A stretch of 32,647 nt of DNA from Roseibacillus sp. (GCA_002709915.1 PARF01000074.1:1-32647); one strand, 5' to 3'; shown: positions 1 through 8,319, numbered from the stretch's first letter. Numbers and translations: made by a program. The notes: generated by a model from the letters alone, not told the origin.

Positions 1-180
1 AGGTTCGGCAACAGGAGGCTCTGCAACGGGAGGCTCTGCAACGGGAGGCTCTGCAACGGGAGGCCCTGCAACGGGAGGCCCTGCAACGGGAGGCTCTGCA
101 ACGGGAGGCTCTCCAACGGGAGGCTCTGCAACGGGAGGCTCTGCAACGGGATGTTCCGCAACAGGAGTCTCTGCGACGGG
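1..180. repeat. 15-bp tandem repeat, 12 units, coding PVAEP
   Basis: Twelve consecutive 15-bp units with plus-strand consensus AGGCTCTGCAACGGG run without spacers from base 1 to 180, with a decayed unit at 181-195. Read on the minus strand each unit is Pro-Val-Ala-Glu-Pro. Units 31-60 and 121-150 are identical; others carry single substitutions (GGCCCT gives PVAGP, TCCAAC gives PVGEP). The array is in frame, as expected if unit gain or loss is tolerated by the protein. It probably continues left of the window. Confidence 0.97.
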
Positions 181-504
181 AGGTTCTGCAGAGAGAGACT
201 GTGCCACCGGCGGTTCGTTATCCGGGATTATTTCAGCTTGGAGGATGCCACTGACAGGGGGATTACCGGTGGGGTGCGCAGGGGTAATATGGGCTTGGGT
301 ATCCGTGGGAGAGGTGAGAGGGGTTTCAGCCTGGGCGACCTTCAAATTTGTCGAGGAGTCGTCGTCGGAAGACTGAATGGAATTCTTTTTTCGAAGTCGG
401 GCGACAAATTCTCCAGTCCTTTGTGTGATGATTTGGTGCGCGCGCGCAAAGCCCCTCGCAAGCTTATGCTTGATGCTTGGTTCGGGCGGCAAGTCGCTCG
501 GCAT
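1..504 (-). CDS. Partial unknown protein with PVAEP repeats (3' end missing)
   Basis: The frame is open from an ATG at 504 down to base 1, giving 168 codons with no stop, so the gene continues beyond the window. It starts MPSDLPPEPSIKHKLARG, then has a short basic amphipathic stretch (about residues 10-42), a polar Ser/Thr/Pro-rich linker (43-105), and from about residue 109 a run of PVAEP-type pentapeptides encoded by a 15-bp tandem repeat. No signal peptide or membrane segment is visible. The start lies 30 bases after the stop of the upstream TPR gene, so the two are probably co-transcribed. I do not recognise the family; Pro/Ala/Glu repeats of this kind are usually flexible linkers, so the functional domain probably lies further left. 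The amphipathic start faintly recalls FtsY-like membrane-targeting segments, but that is speculation. The reading frame is secure and the function unknown. Confidence 0.75.
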   Translation of the reverse strand, partial: MPSDLPPEPSIKHKLARGFARAHQIITQRTGEFVARLRKKNSIQSSDDDSSTNLKVAQAETPLTSPTDTQAHITPAHPTGNPPVSGILQAEIIPDNEPPVAQSLSAEPPVAETPVAEHPVAEPPVAEPPVGEPPVAEPPVAGPPVAGPPVAEPPVAEPPVAEPPVAEP

Positions 505-533
505 TGGGTTCGTCGCGGCGGGGAGTTGACCAC

Positions 534-3500
534 TCAGTTGCCCTCAGGCGCTCTCATGGACTCAAGAAGTTCCTTGGCGGCGGTGGCCGCTTCCTCTTCA
601 GCAAAGCGCGACAGAACCTCCAGAAAGCGTTCCTTGGCCTGTTCTGGTTTGTCCTGTCCGAGGAGAATCTTCCCGATTTGCAGGACCGCCTGAGCTTGCC
701 ACTGGGGATATTGCGGGTAGCTAATCTCTACTTTGACAAATTCGATCACCGCCTGATTATTTTTTTCGAGCGCAGCCTGACAGGAGCCTGTTTGAAATCT
801 GCTCCGCACCGTCCAAAGATCCGTTTTAGGCTCGTCCAGAATCTTGGAATACTCTGCGAGAGCTGTTTCAGGATCACCACTGTTCTCTGTAGCGAAAGCA
901 AAGCCGAATTGAGCATTACGAGTCCAACGGCTATCAGGAAATTTCTCAAGGAAGGTTTGGTAGGATGTTGCAGCATCGCTGTGTTGGCCAGTAAGAGCCT
1001 GCGTCTCAGCAAGGCGCATGGTGATGGATTCAACAAGGGATTGCGGGCTGCCCTCGATTCCAACTGCTTTCGTGAAATGTCCCTGCGCTTTTTCGACCTG
1101 TTTCAACTGCAGCTGTGATTCGCCAGCTTGAAAGTGCATGGAGGCCAAAAAACGCGACTCAGGATAATCCTCAAGGAGGGTGACGAATTGAGTGGCCGCA
1201 GAGGCATAGTCCCCCTTTTTGAAGTGAGCGCTGGCGAGTTGATACCGCAGTTCTTCACGAAGAGATTCCTCTTTTACTGTTTCGAGAGTGGCAGAAAGAT
1301 CGGCTATAATCTTGTCCTGGGCGCCCTTGTCCAGATTGAGTTCGGCAAGTTCACCCTGAACCTTCGGGGCTAAACTGCTGTCGGAGTAATCCTTGAGGAG
1401 AACCTCGTATAATTTGACGGCTTCCTCCTGCCGCTCGTTGCCCCGCTCGCACCAAGCCCACTCGTAAAGGGCATGATCAACAAAATCAGATTCAGCAAAT
1501 TCTTCCGTGATACGCTGAAATTGCTTTGAGGCCTCGGTGTAAAGCTTCTGTCGAGCGAGTGAGAGTCCAAGGTGGTAGACCACCCGAGCGAGCTTTGGAT
1601 GTTTGGCGTAGCCAGTGAGGACTGCCTGAAACTGAGCAGAGGCCTCCTTGAGGCCGCCGGCGTTGAACAGGGCTATGCCATGTTGCAGGGCTGCATCGGG
1701 CGCAAGAGGGTGATCGGCTTGGACATCGACTACGGCCTTAAAGCTTGCGGCAGCAGCAGTATGCTTACCATCGAGGGCCTCGACCCAGCCCAGATAGTAA
1801 TTCACCCGTGGACGCTGTTTCCCAGCGGATTCGCTGAAGGGTTTGTTCTCGGATGTATCGAGTTCCCGAAATTTTTCGAGGGCCTTGCGCGCAAGGGTTA
1901 AATCCTCGATTTCGTAAGCGAGCCGGCCCTGTTCTGCAAGGGCCAGTGGTAACTGGCTGGTCGTAGTCGGGTAGTTGTTGATGACAATATCCAGCTGAGC
2001 GAGGGCGGCTTCCTTCCTCCCGCCACGGTCATGGCAAACGGCTAGCTGTATTAGAGCGGTATCGACGTTTGGTTCTGCTCTTACGGTAGTATTTTCGTCG
2101 GACGTAGTCACTTTCTCGGAGAGAAATTTGGAGAGCGGTTCGACGGCCTGCTCCCATTTCTCCTGCCGGAAAAGGGAATCTCCAATCATGAACGGTAGTT
2201 GGTCATACAGGGAACCTTTTGGGTCGGCAGCCACAATGGCGGCTGAAGTTTTGATACACTCAGCCCAGCGCCCTTCGGCATGGTGGATTTGAGCCTGCCT
2301 GAAGCTGGCCGCGAGTTGATTAGGGTGTTCGGCATGAGCCTGAAGGAAAGCGGCATAGCTTTTGAATGCTTCATCGCGCCTCCCAAGGAAAAAAAGATTC
2401 TCCGATTTCATGAAACGCGCTTCCGCAACCAGCCGGTGCTCGGAATGCTCGGCTAGGAACTTGTTGTTTGAAGCGAGGCTCTCCTCGTTTTTGCCGAGCT
2501 TTTGCTGACAGACGGAAATCTGGTTCAGAACCTCGCCTTGCTGACCGAAGTCCTCCTCGGCGTTGAGAAGGGTAAGAGAAGCCAGGGCCTCTTCCCAATC
2601 AGGCTCAGTCCGAGCCATGAGTGAATTAGCGTAATCGAATCTTAAGTCGTCGATGATGGGAGACTCGGAGTGCGCCTCGATTGCAGCACCAAGAATATCT
2701 GATGCACGGTCGTAATCAGCGGGCTGGGCTCTGGTGTAGACCCGGGCATACCAGAGAGAACTACGGGCAGCGACCTTCCCTTCGCCAGCAACTAAGGAAG
2801 CGAGCTGTTCGCCTGCAGTCTCGAGATCTCCCTGCTCCAGATGAGTGCGTGCGAGGTAAAGTTGTGCTTCTTCGGCGTGCTGACCTGTCGACTCGGCAGC
2901 GAGATAGGCCGAAAGATCCTCTGCTGATTTCTCAAATTGTTTGAGGACGAACCTCGTAAGGCCCAGACGGTAGCGGCATTCAATGGCATCTTTGCCCGTC
3001 AGGCCGGGGAGGGCCTTCTCAAACGCCTGCATGGCTTCCTCGGATTTCTTGAGCTGGTTGTAGCAATCTCCCGATAGATAGAGTCCCCGGGTCGTCCAGA
3101 CGGGGTCAGCCTCCAAGGATTGAATCTTCGAGAGTGATTCGATTGCCTGCGCGGGTGCTTTGAGTTGATAGTGAGCGTATCCCTGCTGGTAATGGCCACG
3201 AGCTGCACGTGCTTTCTCGGGATTTGCGGCAAGGAGCTTGGTGGTCCACTCGACGACTTGATCCCAAGCTCCGGCGCTAAAGCTCACATCTGATATCGAG
3301 GCAAGAGCAGCGTTGAGGTAGGCGGGCGTCTTGAGATTGTTGATTTCGGAAATGTAAAGGGCCTTGGATTGTTCCTTCTGGTTGGTGATAAGCAGGCACT
3401 GTCCCTGCATCATGACCAGACGTTCCCTGCTGATTGCGGGGTCGAGGTTCTCCTTGGCGAGCAAGGTTGCAAGGGGAGCGCTGGCTTCCTTGTATTGTTT

Positions 3501-3788
3501 CGAGGCATAGTGACTCAAGGCGAGGCCGCGTCTGGCAAGATCTCCCTTAGGATGTTCCGGATGCGCTTTTAAAAATGCCTGATATTGCTGAATGGCAACC
3601 GGATACAGCTTGCGATTGTAGGCTCCGTTCGCGACGAAATACTGCTCAAGCGTCGGGTCTGTCTTGGATTGCGCTTCTGCGGCCGCGGGGTCGCTTTCTT
3701 TTTCGTTCTGCGCGTAGCAGGCAAGCGACAACGAGAAAGTCAGTATGAAGGAGGTAACAAGAAGACGGAAGGGCAGGGAATATCTCAC
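534..3788 (-). CDS. Large secreted tetratricopeptide-repeat protein
   Basis: This is a 1084-residue protein. Residues 1-26 form a signal peptide: a short basic start, a hydrophobic core, and a CYA-Q junction that suits signal peptidase I. Cys24 makes a lipoprotein conceivable, but the lipobox is poor. Nearly all the rest is TPR helix pairs of about 34-37 residues, with repeated signatures such as A..QY..FL..HPEHP, A...F..AL and A..QF..VL..YA.HP. They resemble the YbgF/BamD-type TPRs of envelope proteins. No enzymatic domain is visible, so it is probably a periplasmic or outer-membrane scaffold. The next gene starts 30 bases after its stop. It is divergent from trkA across a region holding inverted ATTGGT boxes. 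The TPR assignment is strong; the cellular role is not known. Confidence 0.93.
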   Translation of the reverse strand: MRYSLPFRLLVTSFILTFSLSLACYAQNEKESDPAAAEAQSKTDPTLEQYFVANGAYNRKLYPVAIQQYQAFLKAHPEHPKGDLARRGLALSHYASKQYKEASAPLATLLAKENLDPAISRERLVMMQGQCLLITNQKEQSKALYISEINNLKTPAYLNAALASISDVSFSAGAWDQVVEWTTKLLAANPEKARAARGHYQQGYAHYQLKAPAQAIESLSKIQSLEADPVWTTRGLYLSGDCYNQLKKSEEAMQAFEKALPGLTGKDAIECRYRLGLTRFVLKQFEKSAEDLSAYLAAESTGQHAEEAQLYLARTHLEQGDLETAGEQLASLVAGEGKVAARSSLWYARVYTRAQPADYDRASDILGAAIEAHSESPIIDDLRFDYANSLMARTEPDWEEALASLTLLNAEEDFGQQGEVLNQISVCQQKLGKNEESLASNNKFLAEHSEHRLVAEARFMKSENLFFLGRRDEAFKSYAAFLQAHAEHPNQLAASFRQAQIHHAEGRWAECIKTSAAIVAADPKGSLYDQLPFMIGDSLFRQEKWEQAVEPLSKFLSEKVTTSDENTTVRAEPNVDTALIQLAVCHDRGGRKEAALAQLDIVINNYPTTTSQLPLALAEQGRLAYEIEDLTLARKALEKFRELDTSENKPFSESAGKQRPRVNYYLGWVEALDGKHTAAAASFKAVVDVQADHPLAPDAALQHGIALFNAGGLKEASAQFQAVLTGYAKHPKLARVVYHLGLSLARQKLYTEASKQFQRITEEFAESDFVDHALYEWAWCERGNERQEEAVKLYEVLLKDYSDSSLAPKVQGELAELNLDKGAQDKIIADLSATLETVKEESLREELRYQLASAHFKKGDYASAATQFVTLLEDYPESRFLASMHFQAGESQLQLKQVEKAQGHFTKAVGIEGSPQSLVESITMRLAETQALTGQHSDAATSYQTFLEKFPDSRWTRNAQFGFAFATENSGDPETALAEYSKILDEPKTDLWTVRSRFQTGSCQAALEKNNQAVIEFVKVEISYPQYPQWQAQAVLQIGKILLGQDKPEQAKERFLEVLSRFAEEEAATAAKELLESMRAPEGN

Positions 3789-3855
3789 AGGTTAAGCGCG
3801 GCGTTGGATTCTTTAGGAATACTGAAATAGGTGCGATTTTCGTTCAATAGGAAGC

Positions 3856-3927
3856 GCACCAATAACCAATAGGTCACGTCGACTCAGACGGCAAGACTGC
3901 TTCCCATTGGTGGCTTCTCATTGGTGC
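3856..3927. promoter_or_regulatory. Nested inverted repeat of four ATTGGT boxes
   Basis: In the divergent intergenic region, GCACCAAT (3856-3863) and ACCAAT (3865-3870) are mirrored by ATTGGT (3906-3911) and ATTGGTGC (3920-3927). The outer arms pair perfectly over 8 bases and the inner arms over 6. The arrangement could be a pair of operator half-sites serving the TPR gene, trkA or both, or an RNA hairpin with a loop of about 35 bases. No T-tract follows, so a terminator is unlikely. A regulatory role is inference only. Confidence 0.35.
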
Positions 3928-4060
3928 TTAGCGGGTGTGGATCCAGTTTTTCTTCAAGGAGGCTTGGGGTAGCACTCCGCGCCCGACAACATTTCATTGT
4001 AAAACGCTGATAATTAGTGAATCCATTCCTTTTGGATCGATTTTGCTCGCATGCCACGAG

Positions 4061-4069
4061 GGTGAGGGG
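4061..4069 (+). promoter_or_regulatory. Ribosome binding site deciding the trkA start
   Basis: A purine-rich GGTGAGGGG lies just before the ATG at 4073. It supports 4073 over the upstream in-frame start at 3935 and over the ATG at 4100, which has no clear Shine-Dalgarno but is where family similarity begins. The spacing is short (3-4 bases). Confidence 0.45.
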
Positions 4070-4072
4070 AAA

Positions 4073-5488
4073 ATGCAGCCCAGCCAGAAAATTGTTCATA
4101 TGAACATAATCATCGTCGGAGCCGGAGAAATTGGCCGGCACTTGGCCATCGAGCTTTCACAGGGTCTTGCTCTTCTCGGGACCCAGGGGGAAAAGCTCCG
4201 TGAGTCCTACAGCGTTACCGTGATTGATTCGGATCCGCAGTTAGTAGCGGAGATGGAGCGCGTCATTGACGCGAAGGTGATTTGCGCTGATGGCGGCACC
4301 GTTGAAGCCCTCGGACGGGCCAACATTGCGAAGTGCGACCTTTTCCTCGCTCTCACCAGCGAGAATACGGTGAATCTTGTCAGTGCCTCGATCGCCAAGG
4401 CTCATGGCGTGAATCTAGTGATGTGTCGAATTCATCCGGAGTTGCAACGTGACCTTCCCATGTTTGACCTCGCGGGTCATTTTGGGATCGACGATTTATT
4501 TAGTTCCGAGCGGCTTACTGCGATTGATCTCGCAAAGTTCATACGGAATCCGGACTCCTTGTGGGTGGAGGAGCTTGCCGGTGGCAAGATTGAGGTTCAG
4601 CAGGTGAGGGTAGGTGCAAAGAGTGACGCTGTTGGTAAGAGCCTGAATGATCTTAAGTTTCCAGCAAGAACCAGAGTGGCGGCGATTACGCGTAACGATG
4701 AGGGTTTCGTGCCAGACCGTGAGGCGGTCATAGAGGAGGGAGATGAAGTAACCATTGCGGGGGAGACTAACCGGCTTCGAGATCTTGCGGAAGTGCTTCA
4801 GAAGGGCGGTAAAAAAGCCGAGACCTTGCGGGTTGTAATCTTTGGTGGCGGGGAGTATGGATTTGCGTTGGCGCAGATGTTGCAGAGCTGGGAGCACTGT
4901 CGCGTCCGAATTTTTGAAAAAGATGACAAGATTTGTAAGCGGCTTACCGAGCGCCTTGGAAAAACCACGGTGATTAACGCGGATGCCACGGAGCTTGCAG
5001 CGCTTGAAGAGGAGCAGGTAGGGCAAGCGGATTTCTTCGTGGCCGCAAGCTCGAGTGACGAAGATAATGTGATGACCTGTTTGCAGGCAAATAATCTGGG
5101 CGCCAAGAAGTGCCTGACGATTATTCATCGTGCTGACTACGCCCGGGCGATCAGCTCGGGGGGGCGGCAGTTTGGCGTGGTAGCGGCGGTAAGCCCCCGA
5201 GAGGCTACGAGACGCTATATTGAGCGGCACCTGACGGAGGAAAAATATTACGTTGTACGAAAGTTGATGGCCGGAAAGTTGATTGGAACTGATGTGTTGA
5301 GGAAGGCAAAGGTAGTGGGCTCGACGGTTCGCGATATTTCGTGGCCGACCGGGTCGGTACTGGTGGGGCTTATTCGAGAGGGGAAAGCGATCTTTCCAGG
5401 ACCAGACGACATTCTTGAGGCGGGAGATCATATTTACGCAACGGTTTCGCAAAAGGCTTTAAAGAAATTGCTCAAATTATTGCACTAA
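4073..5488 (+). CDS. trkA: Trk potassium uptake regulatory subunit TrkA
   Basis: TrkA is the cytoplasmic nucleotide-gating subunit of the Trk potassium transporter and assembles as an RCK ring under TrkH. From ATG 4073 the product is 471 residues, close to the usual 458. It shows two tandem RCK units. The first Rossmann motif is GAGEIG (residues 16-21), followed by a VIDSD acidic end of strand 2 that fits NAD(H) binding. The second begins FGGGEYG (257-263). Each is followed by a TrkA-C domain (VGKSLNDLKFP; VGSTVRDISWP). ATG 4100 is a possible alternative start, since the conserved MNIIIVGAG begins there. trkH lies downstream, so both subunits are encoded together. The family call is very secure; only the start is debatable. 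Confidence 0.96.
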   Translation: MQPSQKIVHMNIIIVGAGEIGRHLAIELSQGLALLGTQGEKLRESYSVTVIDSDPQLVAEMERVIDAKVICADGGTVEALGRANIAKCDLFLALTSENTVNLVSASIAKAHGVNLVMCRIHPELQRDLPMFDLAGHFGIDDLFSSERLTAIDLAKFIRNPDSLWVEELAGGKIEVQQVRVGAKSDAVGKSLNDLKFPARTRVAAITRNDEGFVPDREAVIEEGDEVTIAGETNRLRDLAEVLQKGGKKAETLRVVIFGGGEYGFALAQMLQSWEHCRVRIFEKDDKICKRLTERLGKTTVINADATELAALEEEQVGQADFFVAASSSDEDNVMTCLQANNLGAKKCLTIIHRADYARAISSGGRQFGVVAAVSPREATRRYIERHLTEEKYYVVRKLMAGKLIGTDVLRKAKVVGSTVRDISWPTGSVLVGLIREGKAIFPGPDDILEAGDHIYATVSQKALKKLLKLLH

Positions 5489-5521
5489 GCGGATCTTCTG
5501 AAAGTGAGACAGAACACTTGG

Positions 5522-5689
5522 ATGTTGGACGAAATAAAGCCTGCTGATTTCCTGGAACTAGCTTCCGATCTATTGCCAAATGGCAGGGCCCGGGCCTTTA
5601 CGCTTCAGAGTTTATTTGAAGATATATCGGCGAAGGAATTTTCGCTGAATCAGCAAGTCTTGAGGGTATTTCCTGTAGAGAACGTATGA
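5522..5689 (+). CDS. Possible small protein between trkA and trkH
   Basis: A 55-codon frame from ATG 5522 (or 61 codons from GTG 5504) fills the gap between trkA and trkH. Its TGA overlaps the trkH ATG as ATGA, the arrangement of translational coupling. The peptide starts MLDEIKPADFLELASD, is mixed-charge and amphipathic, and has no membrane segment or cysteine. Without it, trkA and trkH would be separated by about 200 untranslated bases inside an apparent operon, which is unusual for this compact region. No strong ribosome binding site is visible at either start. I do not recognise a family. It may be a genuine accessory peptide or a chance frame. Confidence 0.4.
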   Translation: MLDEIKPADFLELASDLLPNGRARAFTLQSLFEDISAKEFSLNQQVLRVFPVENV

Positions 5690-7167
5690 ATTTCCGGCTG
5701 ATGGCAAGAGTTCTGGGAGTGCTCTTCACCTTGGAGAGCGTGGCCATGCTGATCTGTGGGCTCTTTGCATATCTTGATCCTCACGAAGGCGGTAGCCGGG
5801 GGTTGATTCCTCTGCTGGTTGCGGCAGGTATAAGTCTTCTGCTGGGGTTGATCCTTATTTTCTCCGGAGGTAAGCTGGCGAACAGAATTCCGCGCCGTGA
5901 AGGGATACTGATTGTTGGCCTCGGTTGGGTCTTAAGTGCGATCCTCGGAGCTATACCTTTTGTGATTGGAGAACCCAAGCTCTCTCCTGCAGCAGCTCTC
6001 TTCGAGTCGGTCTCAGGGTTTACGACGACGGGGGCTACCGTAATATCCGATTTGAGCGAATGGCCACGAGCGATTTTACTTTGGCGCTCCGTCATGCAGT
6101 GGCTGGGAGGATTGGGAATTCTTGTGCTTTTCGTCGCGCTGCTCTCTGGAAGCGGAGGCGCCAAGTTTCTGTTCAGAAACGAATCTTCCTTCCAGTCTGA
6201 GCAGGTCAGCACGGCGAAGATTCATGACACTGCTCTCAATTTTCTGATCGTCTACGTTGCACTGACGGTGGTTTGTCTTCTCGGGTTAAAAGGGCTTGGG
6301 CTCGGATGGTTTGATGCTGTCGCGCACTCGTTTACGACTGTAGCGACAGGCGGATTCAGTCCGTACAACGAGAGTATTGCCTATTTTTCCGATTCCGCGA
6401 ATGGGCTACTGATTGAGATGTGGATCGCAACCTTTATGCTCCTGGGCAGCACGAGCTTTCTGATCTACGTCGTAATTAAGTCGGGGCGTTGGAGGGAGTT
6501 GCGGCGGCTTGAGGAAGTCCGGTGGTATCTCCTGCTTGTTTTAACGGGCATTCTTGCGACTTGGGCAGTGGGAACGATGGGCGGTGGATTGGGTGCTCTG
6601 GAGGCCCTGCGGGGGGCCGTTTTTACCATTATTTCAATTGCTTCCACGACGGGATACGTGACGGCGAATTATGAGCAGTGGCCGGTGGCAACCTATTTCA
6701 TCATCCTTGCCCTGATGCTGGTTGGCGGATGTGCAGGGTCCACCTCGGGGGGCTTGAAAGTTAGCCGTTTGATTCTACTTGTTCGGGCAGCGTGGCAGGA
6801 GGTAGTGAAGGCGTTTCGCCCCAATCAAATCATGGGGATGAAAGTGAATGGGAATCAGATCGATGATGTGGCTCGGGCCCAGACCGTTTTATTTATAGCG
6901 ATCTTTGCTCTTATGTCTCTTGGATCGATGGTGTTGGTTGCGATCATCGAAACCCCCCACGAGATCGATTTTGGCACAACGGTATCTGCGGTGCTGGCCA
7001 CCTTTGGAAATATCGGCCCTGGTTATGGTGATGTTGGTCCCACGGATAACTACGGGCAATTTCAGCCATCGACGCAGTTGTTTCTCTCGCTCCTCATGAT
7101 CATGGGACGATTGGAATTGTATGCGATCCTCGTGCTTTTTGTTCCGGCTGTCTGGAAAAAATACTAG
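5686..7167 (+). CDS. trkH: Trk potassium transporter membrane subunit TrkH
   Basis: This is a 493-residue polytopic membrane protein of the TrkH/KtrB superfamily, which carries potassium across the inner membrane. The four pore-loop selectivity-filter segments are all present: SGFTTTGAT (about 110-118), TVATGGF (218-224), SIASTTGY (317-324) and TFGNIG (439-444), each with the expected glycine. Hydrophobic helices flank each loop, and the length matches the TrkH rather than the KtrB form. The ATG overlaps the stop of the small upstream frame. The convergent lipoprotein gene ends 53 bases downstream, with no strong terminator between them. Together with trkA this makes a complete Trk system. 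Confidence 0.97.
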   Translation: MNFRLMARVLGVLFTLESVAMLICGLFAYLDPHEGGSRGLIPLLVAAGISLLLGLILIFSGGKLANRIPRREGILIVGLGWVLSAILGAIPFVIGEPKLSPAAALFESVSGFTTTGATVISDLSEWPRAILLWRSVMQWLGGLGILVLFVALLSGSGGAKFLFRNESSFQSEQVSTAKIHDTALNFLIVYVALTVVCLLGLKGLGLGWFDAVAHSFTTVATGGFSPYNESIAYFSDSANGLLIEMWIATFMLLGSTSFLIYVVIKSGRWRELRRLEEVRWYLLLVLTGILATWAVGTMGGGLGALEALRGAVFTIISIASTTGYVTANYEQWPVATYFIILALMLVGGCAGSTSGGLKVSRLILLVRAAWQEVVKAFRPNQIMGMKVNGNQIDDVARAQTVLFIAIFALMSLGSMVLVAIIETPHEIDFGTTVSAVLATFGNIGPGYGDVGPTDNYGQFQPSTQLFLSLLMIMGRLELYAILVLFVPAVWKKY

Positions 7168-7220
7168 TTAGGGCCAGAACTGATCACTGGAGCTATGTCG
7201 CCGTCAGGCGAGTGCTCTAC

Positions 7221-7721
7221 CTACGGATGAAGAGTAAGCCTGTCAGGGTCGTAGTGATCTTCTGGGTAAAATAGCCATCCGGGATCCGTTTTCAGGAGTT
7301 CGTAGTTCCTCAAGCGAAATTCCGGCAAAAACTGGTTGCTGTTAGGCTCGTAGACCGTCTCTCCAGTATATCTTCCCCAGATTCGATACTCGTAATTGTG
7401 GTCGTAGGCGTAGCGGGCGTCGCTGGGCCCGTCCTGAGGAAGATTGTCCGGGGCTCTCATGAGGCTTTGGTTGAAAACGGTAAGCTTAGCTTTTGACCAG
7501 GGTTCCCCCGGTTTACGCAAGTAGCCCCACCACCATGTCCGGTTCACATGATATCGTCGTCCAATAAAGAAATCTCCCGTTGTTTCCGAATTGATATTTT
7601 TCCTGCGCTCCTCCTGCTCTGGTCCTCCCATGTTGGCTGGGCCATAGTTCGGCCGCACGGTTCCGCAGGAGCTAAGAATTAGTCCGGCGGCGAGGATAGA
7701 GATGAAGCGGCTGAAGCGCAT
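7221..7721 (-). CDS. Small lipoprotein of unknown function
   Basis: This is a 166-residue protein with a type II signal peptide: a basic start (MRFSRF), a hydrophobic core, and LSSC with the lipidated cysteine at residue 19. The mature part is rich in Trp, Tyr and Pro (RTWWWGYLRKPGEPW, YDHNYEYRIWGRY, WLFYPEDHYDPDR), suggesting a compact beta or extended fold on the inner or outer membrane. An upstream in-frame ATG would add 12 residues, but 7721 places the signal peptide correctly. It is convergent with trkH and divergent from the PtsN-type gene, with about 127 bases between the two starts. I recognise no family beyond the lipoprotein signal. Confidence 0.8.
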   Translation of the reverse strand: MRFSRFISILAAGLILSSCGTVRPNYGPANMGGPEQEERRKNINSETTGDFFIGRRYHVNRTWWWGYLRKPGEPWSKAKLTVFNQSLMRAPDNLPQDGPSDARYAYDHNYEYRIWGRYTGETVYEPNSNQFLPEFRLRNYELLKTDPGWLFYPEDHYDPDRLTLHP

Positions 7722-7848
7722 GCAGTAGAATGTCTTGCCGGGCATCATGCAGGTCAAGTTGGATCCTGTTTTTACTGGGAAAACCCTTGCGCACCTTACC
7801 TATTGGCTTTACCCGAATCGCCGCGAGTGTTCATACCACTTCGCAATC

Positions 7849-8319
7849 ATGAATATTGTTTCTCTTCTTTCGGAGCGCCGCGTCCTTCCGGATGTGGACG
7901 CGGGCGCACGTGATGAGGTTCTTAAGGAGATGGTTGACCATCTTGTCGCTACCGGAGGCCTTTCCGAATGCTCGCAGGGTGCAGTAGTTGAAGCTCTTAT
8001 CGCGCGGGAGGAGCGCATCAGCACTGGCATAGGATACGGGGTAGCAATTCCTCATTGCTATTCTGATAGCTTGCATGATCCGGTTGCGGTATTCGGTCGG
8101 TCGGGGAGCGGAGTTGATTTCAACGCCTGTGATAGCGCTGCAGTTCATTTTATCATTCTTCTCCTCGTGCCCGAAAATCAGCCTAATTCGCATCTGCAGA
8201 CACTTGCTGGTATTGCGCGACTTTTCTCCCAGCATGCCGTTCGAGAGAAGATGTCAAAGGCACCTACTTCCAGTGCTTTACTGAGAGCGCTGGAGCAGTG
8301 CCAATTGGAACTCGATTGA
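7849..8319 (+). CDS. ptsN: PTS EIIA domain protein, nitrogen-PTS (PtsN) type
   Basis: A 156-residue single-domain EIIA of the fructose/mannitol/Ntr family. The phosphorylatable histidine is His69 in GVAIPH, followed by the family signature (VAVFGRS, FIILLLVPENQPNSHLQTLA). No EIIB, EIIC or HPr domain is attached, which suits a regulatory PtsN rather than a sugar transporter. ATG 7849 is chosen because an upstream start at 7735 would add 38 residues unlike the family. In proteobacteria unphosphorylated EIIANtr controls potassium uptake and stress signalling, and in E. coli it binds TrkA. The nearby trkA-trkH genes make a similar link plausible here. No rpoN or hpf gene is nearby, so the symbol rests on domain type. 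Confidence 0.88.
   Translation: MNIVSLLSERRVLPDVDAGARDEVLKEMVDHLVATGGLSECSQGAVVEALIAREERISTGIGYGVAIPHCYSDSLHDPVAVFGRSGSGVDFNACDSAAVHFIILLLVPENQPNSHLQTLAGIARLFSQHAVREKMSKAPTSSALLRALEQCQLELD

Noticed and set aside
1-180. Possible CRISPR-like direct repeat array
   Set aside because: Units of 15 bases are contiguous with no spacers and are in frame with a coding sequence, so they are a protein repeat.
342-533. 63-codon minus-strand frame directly after the TPR stop (starts MVNSPPRR)
   Set aside because: It overlaps the longer frame that continues into the PVAEP repeat to the window edge; composition and openness favour that frame.
477-1118. 213-codon plus-strand frame
   Set aside because: It is antisense to the TPR gene and its peptide is rich in Arg, Ser and Leu without domain features.
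4496-5452. 318-codon minus-strand frame
   Set aside because: It lies entirely antisense to trkA, whose identity is certain, and the peptide resembles no family.
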